From an uncultured Pelagibacteraceae bacterium (GTDB lineage Bacteria > Pseudomonadota > Alphaproteobacteria > Pelagibacterales > Pelagibacteraceae), in NCBI GenBank assembly GCA_902593845.1, contig CACJJV010000009.1:1-44069 (forward strand): DNA of 44,069 bases, read 5' to 3'. Position numbers and translations under genes: made by a program. Positions 8,065 through 15,825 of this stretch are shown piece after piece; within the stretch, counting starts at the first letter, position 1, and the number at the start of each line of letters is the position of its first letter. The notes under the pieces were generated by a model. That model was not told the origin of the DNA. It worked only from the letters and a program-made list of their open reading frames with translations, and made no database searches.

Positions 8065-9154
8065 ATTGTTTAACTGTCTTTTTAAAATATTTTTCTCTAA
8101 ATTTTGAAATCGATCTTCTAATAAATGCAGCTCCTATTCCTAAAATAACAGCAAACAGGATTGAAAATAATCCATAGAAGAATGGCATATCCTCTGAAAA
8201 CTCCTTAATAAACTTTGAGAAGAAATTTAAATCTGGTGAAGTTACTGATGTGACTCCGTTCTTAATCTCCTCAGCAAAAAAAGTATCGTAAGCTATTACA
8301 ATCCCGACTATTAATAATAAAATTGCTAACAAAGCTTTTAATCCAGAGCTGTCAATCTGCTCCCCAAGCTTCTGACCTACTTGAACTCCGACTATTGATC
8401 CCACAACTAACATTAAAACTAACATTAAATCAATTGACCCATAATTAATTGAATGAAGAAATGTAACTATCACACTTACAAAAATGGTCACAAACAATGA
8501 GGTTCCTGGCACTAATTTTGTCGGCATCTTAATAATGTAAATCATTGCGGGCACTAAAATGAATGCACCGCCGATACCCATGATAGCTGCAATAAAACCG
8601 ACTATTAATCCAATTACGATAGGTGTAAATATACTTTCATATAATTTGGATTTAGGAAATCTCATCCTAAAAGGAAGTCCATGGATCCAATAATGTACAT
8701 GTAATTTTTTCTTCTCTACTATATTTTTTTTGGCTTTATCAATTTCACCCAAACTTTCCACCAACATCAGAGTCCCAATTATTGCAAGAATGTACATATA
8801 GGCTAAAGAAATTACTGTATCTATTTTTCCAATATCTTTAAAATAAGTGAAAGTAAAAATACCTAATACAGTTCCTATTGTTCCACCAATTACGATCATT
8901 AATCCCATTTTATAATCTAAAGTATTTTTTAACCAATGAGTGGTAGATCCAGATACAGAGGTTGCTAGGATATTGTTGGCCTCATTTGCTACTGCATAAG
9001 CTGGGGGAACACCCATAAAGATTAAAAAAGGTGTCATTAAAAAACCACCTCCTACTCCAAACAAACCTGAAAGAACACCAACAATTGCACTTATTAAAAG
9101 TATTTCTACTGGATTAATAAAGACTTGAGCTATAGGTAAAAATACGTCCATCAA
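8057..9154 (-). CDS. TSUP (TauE/SafE) anion permease
   Basis: A 365-residue membrane protein with two repeats of the TauE/SafE pattern: VGVLSGLFGVGGGFLMTPFLIFMGVPPAYAVAN near residues 24-57 and VGFIAAIMGIGGAFILVPAMIYIIKMPTKLVPGTSLF near 185-221. A longer hydrophilic loop (residues about 145-170) separates the halves. Members export sulfite or sulfoacetate or import organosulfonates. Placed between the suy and apr genes it is best read as a sulfite exporter. It overlaps the end of the YeiH-like gene by 8 bases, tail to tail. Confidence 0.87.
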   Translation of the reverse strand: MMDVFLPIAQVFINPVEILLISAIVGVLSGLFGVGGGFLMTPFLIFMGVPPAYAVANEANNILATSVSGSTTHWLKNTLDYKMGLMIVIGGTIGTVLGIFTFTYFKDIGKIDTVISLAYMYILAIIGTLMLVESLGEIDKAKKNIVEKKKLHVHYWIHGLPFRMRFPKSKLYESIFTPIVIGLIVGFIAAIMGIGGAFILVPAMIYIIKMPTKLVPGTSLFVTIFVSVIVTFLHSINYGSIDLMLVLMLVVGSIVGVQVGQKLGEQIDSSGLKALLAILLLIVGIVIAYDTFFAEEIKNGVTSVTSPDLNFFSKFIKEFSEDMPFFYGLFSILFAVILGIGAAFIRRSISKFREKYFKKTVKQSK

Positions 9155-9176
9155 ATATAAAAACTTAAAATATTAC

Positions 9177-9311
9177 TTATTTAAAAGTAATAAAAGTTCC
9201 AACTAAGATAACACCCCAACATGCAGCTATAGCTGAAAAAATTCCAGTTTTAATAAAAGTTGATTTTTTATTAGCTATGATATTTAGAATTTTTAAATTT
9301 GAAAGATGCAT
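9177..9311 (-). CDS. 44-residue single-span membrane peptide
   Basis: ATG at 9309-9311 to TAA at 9177-9179, 44 residues. A basic N-terminal half (KILNIIANKKSTFIKTG) leads into one hydrophobic span (IFSAIAACWGVILVGTFITF). It lies between the 116-residue apr-linked gene (44 bases away) and the TSUP gene (22 bases away), all on the minus strand, so it is probably co-transcribed with one of them. I recognise no family. A small accessory subunit for the apr membrane complex or the exporter is possible. Confidence 0.6.
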   Translation of the reverse strand: MHLSNLKILNIIANKKSTFIKTGIFSAIAACWGVILVGTFITFK

Positions 9312-9355
9312 CTAAGTCCCTGAATACACCCAGCAAAAAAATTGTCAAACTATAA

Positions 9356-9706
9356 TTAGTAAATTGTTGCTCCAAAAATTTTAATCTCGTCATCCTCAAC
9401 CCCAAGTACCAATCTTCCTAGAAACTCTCCAGGTATTTCCTTGTTGGTCTGTTTGATTAATACTGTTATGTGCTCACCTCGTCTTAAAGTTCCAAAGGGT
9501 TTGTAAGTTTCCTCTAAATTTGTGATAATTTTATTGTTTGCCCATTGTTTACCTAGCTCAACTTCATTTGCTCCAAATAGCATCTGTGTTGAAAAATCTT
9601 TAGTAAAACCTCCATAATCCTTCATATTTGAGGCTCGTACTAAATTTTCCCAAAAAGGTTTGCCGATCTTAAAAATCTCTTCATCTGACTTTGATAAAAG
9701 ATCCAT
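9356..9706 (-). CDS. conserved-looking 116-residue soluble protein, apr operon
   Basis: A 116-residue soluble protein starting 18 bases after the aprA stop on the same strand. The N-terminal half is helical (FWENLVRASNMKDYGGFTKDFS); the C-terminal half alternates polar and hydrophobic residues as beta strands (GEHITVLIKQ, EFLGRLVLGVEDDEIKIFGATIY). That helix-then-sheet order suits an NTF2-like or cystatin-like fold, but I cannot assign a family. No catalytic motif or signal peptide is evident. Position after aprA suggests a part in sulfite or APS chemistry, for example binding a reactive intermediate. Confidence 0.75.
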   Translation of the reverse strand: MDLLSKSDEEIFKIGKPFWENLVRASNMKDYGGFTKDFSTQMLFGANEVELGKQWANNKIITNLEETYKPFGTLRRGEHITVLIKQTNKEIPGEFLGRLVLGVEDDEIKIFGATIY

Positions 9707-9724
9707 AAATGTTCTTAAAATAAA

Positions 9725-11584
9725 TTATGAGGCCTTCTTTTTCTCTTTTTCATCAACAATGTGATAAACCGGAACTTTTTCTAGAGTAAATTTACCAGTT
9801 TTAGGATCTCTTCTTGAAACTGTCAAACAATGCCAATTTTCATCATCTAATTTCATATGATCTCCTCTATAATAATAACCTGGCCAACGAGTTTCTTCCC
9901 TAAACAAAGTATGCTCAGTAACACATTGTGATGTCAAAGCTCTGTGTTTCAACTCCCAAGCTCTCATTAACTGATGATAATCTTCGGCACCAACGTGCTC
10001 TAAATCCTCTTGTAACCAAGTTAAAAGTTCTAAAGCTTTTTTTAGTAAATTTCCGTTGGTCATATAATTTGAAGTGATACCCCCAACGTATTCATCCATA
10101 ATCTTTTGAAGTCTTTGCAATCCCTGTATTGGAGAAATATAACTTGGTGAAACTGTTCCTCCAGTTATCTCGTTTTGAGCAACTGTAAATGTTTCTAAGG
10201 GCTTGTAGACAGCTTTTTTAAAATTATCACATTGTTTATCTGTAACATTAATTCCTTCAGCTTTTTTATCTTCAATATATTTTACTGCTGCTTTTGCTGC
10301 TAATCTACCCTCTGTAAAAGATCCTGATGAAAATTTATGTGCACTACCACCCACTGTATCCCCTGCACCGAAAAGTCCATCGATTGTTAACATTCTGTTG
10401 TAACCCCAGAAGTATTCTGGTGGAGACAAATCTTCAGGTCCACTAACCCATGCTCCTGAACATGTCGCATGTGATCCCATAACGTAAGGTTCTGATGTTG
10501 TTAATTCAGGATTTGTATACTTTGGATCAATATTTTGTGATGCCCAAACAACAGCTTGTCCAACGGTCATCCCTAAAAAGTTTTCCCATCCAACTGTTTC
10601 TAAATGTGGATCTTGAAAAGCCTCTTTAGTTACCATGTGGATCGGTCCGCCTCCGGCAGCAACTTCTTGTATAAATGCGTGGTTTCTTAAACAAGTAGGA
10701 GTTGGATGATGATCAATATATTCGCCAACTAATTCTTTAGTTTGATCATACCATTTTTTTTCATAATTTTCACCATTAGCATTTTGTGTATATGTTTTTA
10801 AATGTAAAAAATATGCTCCAACAGGTCCATAACCATCTTTAAATCTACACAAAACAATTCTATTTTCCATTTGAGTCATCTTTGCGCCTGCAGCAATAGG
10901 TAGTGCATATGCAGATCCATTACTCCATGGTGCATACCAAGTTCTTCCCATACCTTCTCCAACCGCTCTTGGTTTAAAAATATGCGATGCACCACCTGCA
11001 GCAACAATAACTGCTTTAGCTCTAAATACATGAAAATCTCCTGTTCTCATATTAAATCCAACAGCTCCACCAATTCTATTTTCTTGAGCTTCATCCATTA
11101 ATAAATGAGTAACCATTATTCTATTATAAATTTTATCTGCAGATTTTTTTGCTGCCTCAGCAACGATTGGTTTATAGCTTTCACCATGTATCATGATTTG
11201 CCATTTACCTTCCCTTAAGTATCTTCCAGTTTTTTCATTTTTCATCATCGGAAGACCCCACTCATCAAACATGTGAACAGTTGAGTCTACATGACGAGCC
11301 ATATCATAACCTAAATCTTCTCTAACCATTCCCATTAGATCATTTCTGGCATATCTAACATGGTCCTCAGGTTGATTTTCATCCCATTGCATACCCATGT
11401 AACAATTGATTGCATATAAACCTTGTGCGACTGCACCACTTCGATCAATATTTGCTTTTTCAACACAAACAATTTTTAAATCTCTTCCCCAATGTCTGGC
11501 CTCGAATGTGGCTCCAGTACCAGCCATTCCACCACCAACAACTAGTACATCACACTCCTCATAATGTGTTTTGTGCTTTGCCAT
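9725..11584 (-). CDS. aprA: adenylylsulfate reductase, alpha subunit (AprA)
   Basis: A 619-residue flavoprotein subunit of APS reductase, the usual length. The FAD-binding GGGMAGTGA starts at residue 17. Further signatures include AGGASHIFKPRAVGEGMGRTWY, GSHATCSGAWVSG and GLFGAGDTVGGSAHKFSSGSF. In the oxidative direction it joins sulfite and AMP to form APS and passes electrons to AprB. The ATG at 11582-11584 overlaps the aprB stop by one base (TAATG), so the two subunits are translationally coupled. With AprM rather than QmoABC nearby, it belongs to the AprM-linked type found in SAR11 and some sulfur oxidisers. Confidence 0.95.
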   Translation of the reverse strand: MAKHKTHYEECDVLVVGGGMAGTGATFEARHWGRDLKIVCVEKANIDRSGAVAQGLYAINCYMGMQWDENQPEDHVRYARNDLMGMVREDLGYDMARHVDSTVHMFDEWGLPMMKNEKTGRYLREGKWQIMIHGESYKPIVAEAAKKSADKIYNRIMVTHLLMDEAQENRIGGAVGFNMRTGDFHVFRAKAVIVAAGGASHIFKPRAVGEGMGRTWYAPWSNGSAYALPIAAGAKMTQMENRIVLCRFKDGYGPVGAYFLHLKTYTQNANGENYEKKWYDQTKELVGEYIDHHPTPTCLRNHAFIQEVAAGGGPIHMVTKEAFQDPHLETVGWENFLGMTVGQAVVWASQNIDPKYTNPELTTSEPYVMGSHATCSGAWVSGPEDLSPPEYFWGYNRMLTIDGLFGAGDTVGGSAHKFSSGSFTEGRLAAKAAVKYIEDKKAEGINVTDKQCDNFKKAVYKPLETFTVAQNEITGGTVSPSYISPIQGLQRLQKIMDEYVGGITSNYMTNGNLLKKALELLTWLQEDLEHVGAEDYHQLMRAWELKHRALTSQCVTEHTLFREETRWPGYYYRGDHMKLDDENWHCLTVSRRDPKTGKFTLEKVPVYHIVDEKEKKKAS

Positions 11585-12054
11585 TAATAATAAACACCTT
11601 TTTTAAAAGACTCTTTTGGAACTGATGGTAATTCTTTATTAGTATTTAAACCTTCTGGCTCACTATATAATCTTTGTGAATTAATTTCTCCTTGGTTAGG
11701 AGTGTCGCCTTCAGCAAGTTTAGGAATAAATTTTCCCCAAGGTTTTGTTGTTATTGGGGATACAAAATTTTTTTCTGTTCCATTTCTAAATTTAATTTTC
11801 CAGGAGATGGTTCCTTTTTCTTCTTCTCTTCGAACTCTCACACTATGACCCATAGGAGCAAAATCAGCATATCCTCGCACGTCAATTGCATGATTAGGAC
11901 ATGCTTTGACACATGAGTAACATTCCCAACAAAAATTTGGTTCAATGTTTTTTGCTCTTCGAATATTTTCATCTATGTGCATGATGTCCGAAGGACATAT
12001 ATCTACACAATGTCCACAACCATCACATCTTGTCATGTATACAAAAGTTGACAT
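11584..12054 (-). CDS. aprB: adenylylsulfate reductase, beta subunit (AprB)
   Basis: A 156-residue ferredoxin-like subunit. Two [4Fe-4S] motifs are complete: Cys10, 13, 16, 20 and Cys42, 45, 48, 52. The tail (SWKIKFRNGTEKNFVSPITTKPWG) is the AprB extension that wraps AprA. It carries electrons from the AprA flavin towards the membrane partner. An AAAGGA ribosome site lies ahead of the ATG. It is 31 bases after aprM and overlaps the aprA start by one base. Confidence 0.95.
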   Translation of the reverse strand: MSTFVYMTRCDGCGHCVDICPSDIMHIDENIRRAKNIEPNFCWECYSCVKACPNHAIDVRGYADFAPMGHSVRVRREEEKGTISWKIKFRNGTEKNFVSPITTKPWGKFIPKLAEGDTPNQGEINSQRLYSEPEGLNTNKELPSVPKESFKKGVYY

Positions 12055-12085
12055 AATTTATTTTTTTCCTTTTTTTAATAACATA

Positions 12086-12880
12086 TTAATAGTGTTTTGG
12101 CTCTTCTCTTTTTATACCTAATCCAAATTGCTCAGGGGCATCTGCTGGTGGAGGAAGATTGTCTCTTGAACCATCAGCTTCAGCTAGATTTTTTTGTATT
12201 GCTGCTCCAGGTTTGTAGAACATATGGGCAAATTTAGACCAATAAACACCACCAAACAAAATTAAATTAGATGCAATAAATAAAGTTAAAAACAAATATG
12301 ATAATCCCATTTGTCCATTAAATTGAGTGTAAGACCATGCTAACCCAAAAGTTGAACATGCAAGTAAAGCTAAAACAAATAAATCAGCTTTGATAATTCT
12401 ATACCAAGGATGAGCTTCCGCTGATACGTCTACTCTTAAAAAAAACCAAAACCAATACCCGCCCAAGCAAGTTAATATTGCTCCTGCATGCCAAATTAAT
12501 GACCAAGTTTGAGAACTTGGTTTATCAGTACCTGTGTAACAAAAAACTAAAACAGCTGAAGACACCCAAAATAAAATTGTTCCATACATTCCTAGAACAT
12601 GGGCCAGTCTTCTTTTACCAAAACCTAATTCAGAGGTAGTACCAATATCAACAACTGTTGTTTTAGCAATCACGGAAACTTTTTCTCCAACACCAAGTTC
12701 TTTTGTCGCTGAAAGTTTTGCTTTTTTTGCGTTATTAAAAAAATAAGTCAAATTTTTATGATGTATCATTTGAATAATAGTTCCAACTGCAATCAACAAA
12801 ACCATTGCAATAATAAAAGATTGCATAGCAAACGGTGAAATGGTTTCTGATAAAATTGAAAATGGATTGTTGCTTAACAT
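12086..12880 (-). CDS. aprM: AprM, membrane partner of APS reductase
   Basis: A 264-residue integral membrane protein with five to six hydrophobic segments (residues about 14-36, 88-112, 128-150, 165-182, 192-212). Several histidines lie in or near the membrane segments (HVLGMYG, WHAGAILTC, HPWYRI) and could ligate heme b. AprM is the membrane protein encoded with aprBA in sulfur oxidisers that lack QmoABC, and is thought to link AprB electrons to the quinone pool. It is first in the aprM-aprB-aprA order. A GGCGGA ribosome site and a possible promoter with a GTTGAA dyad lie upstream. The name rests mostly on position and length. Confidence 0.85.
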   Translation of the reverse strand: MLSNNPFSILSETISPFAMQSFIIAMVLLIAVGTIIQMIHHKNLTYFFNNAKKAKLSATKELGVGEKVSVIAKTTVVDIGTTSELGFGKRRLAHVLGMYGTILFWVSSAVLVFCYTGTDKPSSQTWSLIWHAGAILTCLGGYWFWFFLRVDVSAEAHPWYRIIKADLFVLALLACSTFGLAWSYTQFNGQMGLSYLFLTLFIASNLILFGGVYWSKFAHMFYKPGAAIQKNLAEADGSRDNLPPPADAPEQFGLGIKREEPKHY

Positions 12881-12927
12881 TTCCGCCTTTTGTTAAATTT
12901 TGAATTAATTTTACAGTTTTATATATA

Positions 12928-12946
12928 GTTGAATTTATAGTTCAAC
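12928..12946 (-). promoter_or_regulatory. dyad and candidate promoter ahead of aprM
   Basis: GTTGAA-N7-TTCAAC, a 6-base dyad, lies about 50 bases ahead of the aprM ATG. On the minus strand its TTGAAC half could be a -35 element, with TATAAA as the -10 after 16 bases. A dyad overlying the promoter suggests an operator. No regulator gene is nearby. Confidence 0.35.
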
Positions 12947-12980
12947 CTCAAACTAGGGTCAATTTGTCTTTAATAACAGG

Positions 12981-13379
12981 CTAATTATTTCTTTTATAAT
13001 GTTGTTTGTTTGGAATGACCGAACGTACTCCACCCTGAGGATTATCTACATCTCCTTCTCTTCGGGGAATCAGATGAAAATGACAATGTAAAATAGATTG
13101 ACCAGATACAATTCCTATATTTGTGCCTAGATTAAATCCTTTAACTAATGGATCTTTATTGATTATTTCTTTTTTTACAATTTTTAAAAGATCATTACAG
13201 GCAACCAATTCATCATTAGATAAATCAAAATAATCTTTTATGTGTCTTTTAGGTATAATCAAACAATGATGTTCCGAAACTGGATATGAGTCATAACTTG
13301 CATATGCCAATTCATTTTCATGAGCACATCCACTTTTTTTAACATTACAAAATAAACAAGGATTGTTTGGGTCTTTCAT
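12981..13379 (-). CDS. HIT-family hydrolase
   Basis: A 132-residue histidine-triad protein. The catalytic triad HCHFH is at residues 98-102, followed by LIPRREGD; an upstream strand-loop EHHCLIIPKRH is also typical. Two N-terminal cysteines (8, 11) with Cys18 could bind zinc. HIT proteins hydrolyse nucleotidyl conjugates such as AMP-lysine or dinucleoside polyphosphates. It is the last gene of the metC-MFS-pab unit, three bases after the class IV aminotransferase gene. The exact substrate cannot be told from sequence. Confidence 0.88.
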   Translation of the reverse strand: MKDPNNPCLFCNVKKSGCAHENELAYASYDSYPVSEHHCLIIPKRHIKDYFDLSNDELVACNDLLKIVKKEIINKDPLVKGFNLGTNIGIVSGQSILHCHFHLIPRREGDVDNPQGGVRSVIPNKQHYKRNN

Positions 13380-13382
13380 TTA

Positions 13383-14156
13383 CTAAAATTTATAAGAATT
13401 ACATTTATTTATAACTTCATCATATTGTTTTGATAGAAACTTGAATTTTTTTAGATTTTTTCTTTCCCATTTAAGCTCATTTATAGTTTTAACTGAAGTA
13501 ACACCTTTGCCAGATCCTATTAATAATATTTCATCATAATTTTTTATTTCTTTAAGCAAAATATCTTTTTTAATTATCTTTCTTATTTTTGTTTTAAAAA
13601 ATTTATAAGTATTTCCCTCATAATAATCCTTTTTGGGTGTAAAAAATTTTTGATCTTTAACAAATAATAAATTTGAGGTTCCAGTTTCTAATAATTTTTT
13701 ATTAGATACTAATGCAATATCTGATTGGGAGTTATCCATTTTAGATAAATAAGATAAAATCTTTTTGTATTTTAAATTTTTAAATTCTGGTTTTTCTCTT
13801 TTTAATTTTACTAACCTTAAACTAAAATTTAATTTTGGTTTAACTCTTTTTCTTAAAGATATTGAAATAATTTTCTTATTTATAGCAATTCTTAATAGAT
13901 GATTATATTTCCTCTTTTTGGATAAATTTTTATTAATTATTTTTAAAATATCTGACTTTAATGATTTTTTTTTTATTTGATATTTTTTTAATGATAAAAT
14001 TAAATTTTTTAAATGATTATCAAAAAATAAAATTTTTGCTGGTTTACCAAAAATCCACATCGTTGTAAAAATTCCATGATCTCCCCAAAGATCTTGGAAC
14101 TCTATCTGTTTTAAGTCTTTAAGCTGATAAGATTTTTTTAATAAGTAAGTTACCAT
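13383..14156 (-). CDS. pabC: class IV PLP aminotransferase-fold lyase, probable PabC
   Basis: A 257-residue, Lys-rich class IV aminotransferase-fold protein. The PLP lysine is most likely in KILSY (the KTLNY position of PabC), and the signature LETGTSNLLFV matches the E-x-G-T-S-N block. In PabC this enzyme removes pyruvate from 4-amino-4-deoxychorismate to give p-aminobenzoate for folate. The context decides the name: it overlaps pabA by 38 bases and follows pabB. D-amino-acid or branched-chain aminotransferase is the alternative. The N-terminal strand pattern is weaker than usual. Confidence 0.75.
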   Translation of the reverse strand: MVTYLLKKSYQLKDLKQIEFQDLWGDHGIFTTMWIFGKPAKILFFDNHLKNLILSLKKYQIKKKSLKSDILKIINKNLSKKRKYNHLLRIAINKKIISISLRKRVKPKLNFSLRLVKLKREKPEFKNLKYKKILSYLSKMDNSQSDIALVSNKKLLETGTSNLLFVKDQKFFTPKKDYYEGNTYKFFKTKIRKIIKKDILLKEIKNYDEILLIGSGKGVTSVKTINELKWERKNLKKFKFLSKQYDEVINKCNSYKF

Positions 14157-14676
14157 TGATAGTTAAAAAAGATTCTGGGTGAAATTGAAATCCATATATT
14201 CTTTCCTTTTGATTTTCAAATGCCATCGCAACTTTTGAATTTAAACATCTCATAGTTATCTCAAAATTATAAGATTTGAAAGGTTCTTTTAATTTTAAAG
14301 AATGGTACCTACCAACTTTAAATATTTTTCCTTTTTTGAATAAAGATTTATCAGTAATGACTTTTACATTCGATTGAAAACCATGATAAATTTTTTTTTG
14401 TTCAATAATTTTTGCACCCTCACAAAATAAAATATGTTGAAATCCTAAACAGATACCTATTATTTTTTTTTTACCTTTATATTTTTTATAAATTTTTGAA
14501 GTGATTGGATAATCTTTAGGATTACCTGGTCCAGGTGAAAAAATTATTGTTGATGCTTGCTTAATTTTATTTTGGCTAACTTTATCATAGTTATCACACT
14601 CAACTTTATCAAATAAAGCAAATTGATGAACTACATTATGAGTAAAAGAGTCGTTATGGTCAATTACATAAATCAT
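14119..14676 (-). CDS. pabA: aminodeoxychorismate synthase glutaminase (PabA)
   Basis: A 185-residue class I glutamine amidotransferase. The nucleophile is Cys76 in GICLGFQH, and His166 with Glu168 in FHPESF complete the triad; FSPGPGNP near 46-53 is the oxyanion/lid strand. It hands ammonia to PabB. Its ATG overlaps the pabB stop by four bases (ATGA), and its end overlaps pabC by 38 bases. TrpG is the near homolog; a linked pabC and no trp genes favour PabA, though one protein may serve both pathways. Confidence 0.85.
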   Translation of the reverse strand: MIYVIDHNDSFTHNVVHQFALFDKVECDNYDKVSQNKIKQASTIIFSPGPGNPKDYPITSKIYKKYKGKKKIIGICLGFQHILFCEGAKIIEQKKIYHGFQSNVKVITDKSLFKKGKIFKVGRYHSLKLKEPFKSYNFEITMRCLNSKVAMAFENQKERIYGFQFHPESFLTINGNLLIKKILSA

Positions 14677-15824
14677 TTGAATAAATCTATTAACGCCTTA
14701 GCTTTAAGAAAATTCTCATTAAACTCATGATTGGCGTTACTATCGACAACGACACCTGAGGCAACTGAAATTTCGGATATGTTTTTAAAATTTAAAATTG
14801 ATCTTATAATTATATTAAATCTCATATCACCATTAAATTTTATGTAACCAAAACTTCCTGTATAAATGTTTCTATTTTCTTTTTCCTGATTATTTAAAAG
14901 ATTAAGCGTATTTATCTTTGGACAGCCAATAACTGAACCACCTGGCATCATCGCTTTAATTATTTCAAAATTATTTATATTTTTTTTTAATTTTCCCTTA
15001 ATTAGGCTAACATAATGAAAAAGGTCTTTATATTCCTCAACAATTTTTTGTTTAGACAATTTTACTGAACCTACTTTGCAAATTCTTGATAAATCATTTC
15101 TTTCCATGTCAACAATCATATTATGCTCTTTGGTTTCTTTTAAATTTTTTCTAAAATAATTTAATGCTTTTATTTTATTTAACTGCTTAGTTTTTTTTAC
15201 AGTCCCTGCTATTGGTTTTGTAGATATGTTGCTTCCTTTTTTAATAATTAAAGTTTCCGGGGAACAGCTAATAATTGAGTAATTATTATCTTTAATCATA
15301 AAGGCCTCCGGAGCTAGATTGGTATCAGATAACCTTGAAAAAAAATCTAACGGATTGATTTTTGACTTTGTTTTATATTTTGTGCAAATTTTAATTTGAT
15401 ATGTCTCACCACTCTTTATCTTTTTCTTAAATTTATTGAATATTTTTGTATAATTTTTTCTATTAATATTAATTTTAAAGTTTCCACTTTCAAAATTTTT
15501 TACATCATAATTTAACTTGTTGCTAAGTTTGATCTTTTTTTCTGGTTTATAAAAAATACCTTTCGGAAAGTTAAAATTTTTTTGTTTTGGGACTTTTATA
15601 TCAATCAGATTATTTAACAACTCATATCCAAAAAAACCAATGAAAAGATCTGTGTTGGTTGATTGTTTTTTATTTTTTTTTATTAAAAAACTTTTAATAT
15701 TTTTATTATTTAAGATTATTTTTTTTGAAAAATCGGTGTAAAGATCAAACCCGTTTTGAGATTTATAAATAATGTAGGGTTTCCCTGATAAATGTATTTT
15801 TGTTAATTGATTTGTTCTATTCAA
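14673..15824 (-). CDS. pabB: aminodeoxychorismate synthase component I (PabB-like)
   Basis: A 383-residue chorismate-binding enzyme, shorter than the usual 450 or so because the N-terminal domain is trimmed. Motifs include SGETYQIKICTKY near 138-150, PEAFM near 172-176, SCSPETLI near 186-193, HNMIVDMERNDLSRIC and MPGGSVIGCPK. The site that carries the nucleophilic Lys in E. coli PabB (PIKGT) reads PIAGT at 204-208, as in anthranilate synthase and some other PabBs. Location in a pabB-pabA-pabC unit supports p-aminobenzoate synthesis. Isochorismate or anthranilate synthase remains possible. Confidence 0.8.
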   Translation of the reverse strand: MNRTNQLTKIHLSGKPYIIYKSQNGFDLYTDFSKKIILNNKNIKSFLIKKNKKQSTNTDLFIGFFGYELLNNLIDIKVPKQKNFNFPKGIFYKPEKKIKLSNKLNYDVKNFESGNFKININRKNYTKIFNKFKKKIKSGETYQIKICTKYKTKSKINPLDFFSRLSDTNLAPEAFMIKDNNYSIISCSPETLIIKKGSNISTKPIAGTVKKTKQLNKIKALNYFRKNLKETKEHNMIVDMERNDLSRICKVGSVKLSKQKIVEEYKDLFHYVSLIKGKLKKNINNFEIIKAMMPGGSVIGCPKINTLNLLNNQEKENRNIYTGSFGYIKFNGDMRFNIIIRSILNFKNISEISVASGVVVDSNANHEFNENFLKAKALIDLFK

Positions 15825-15825
15825 T

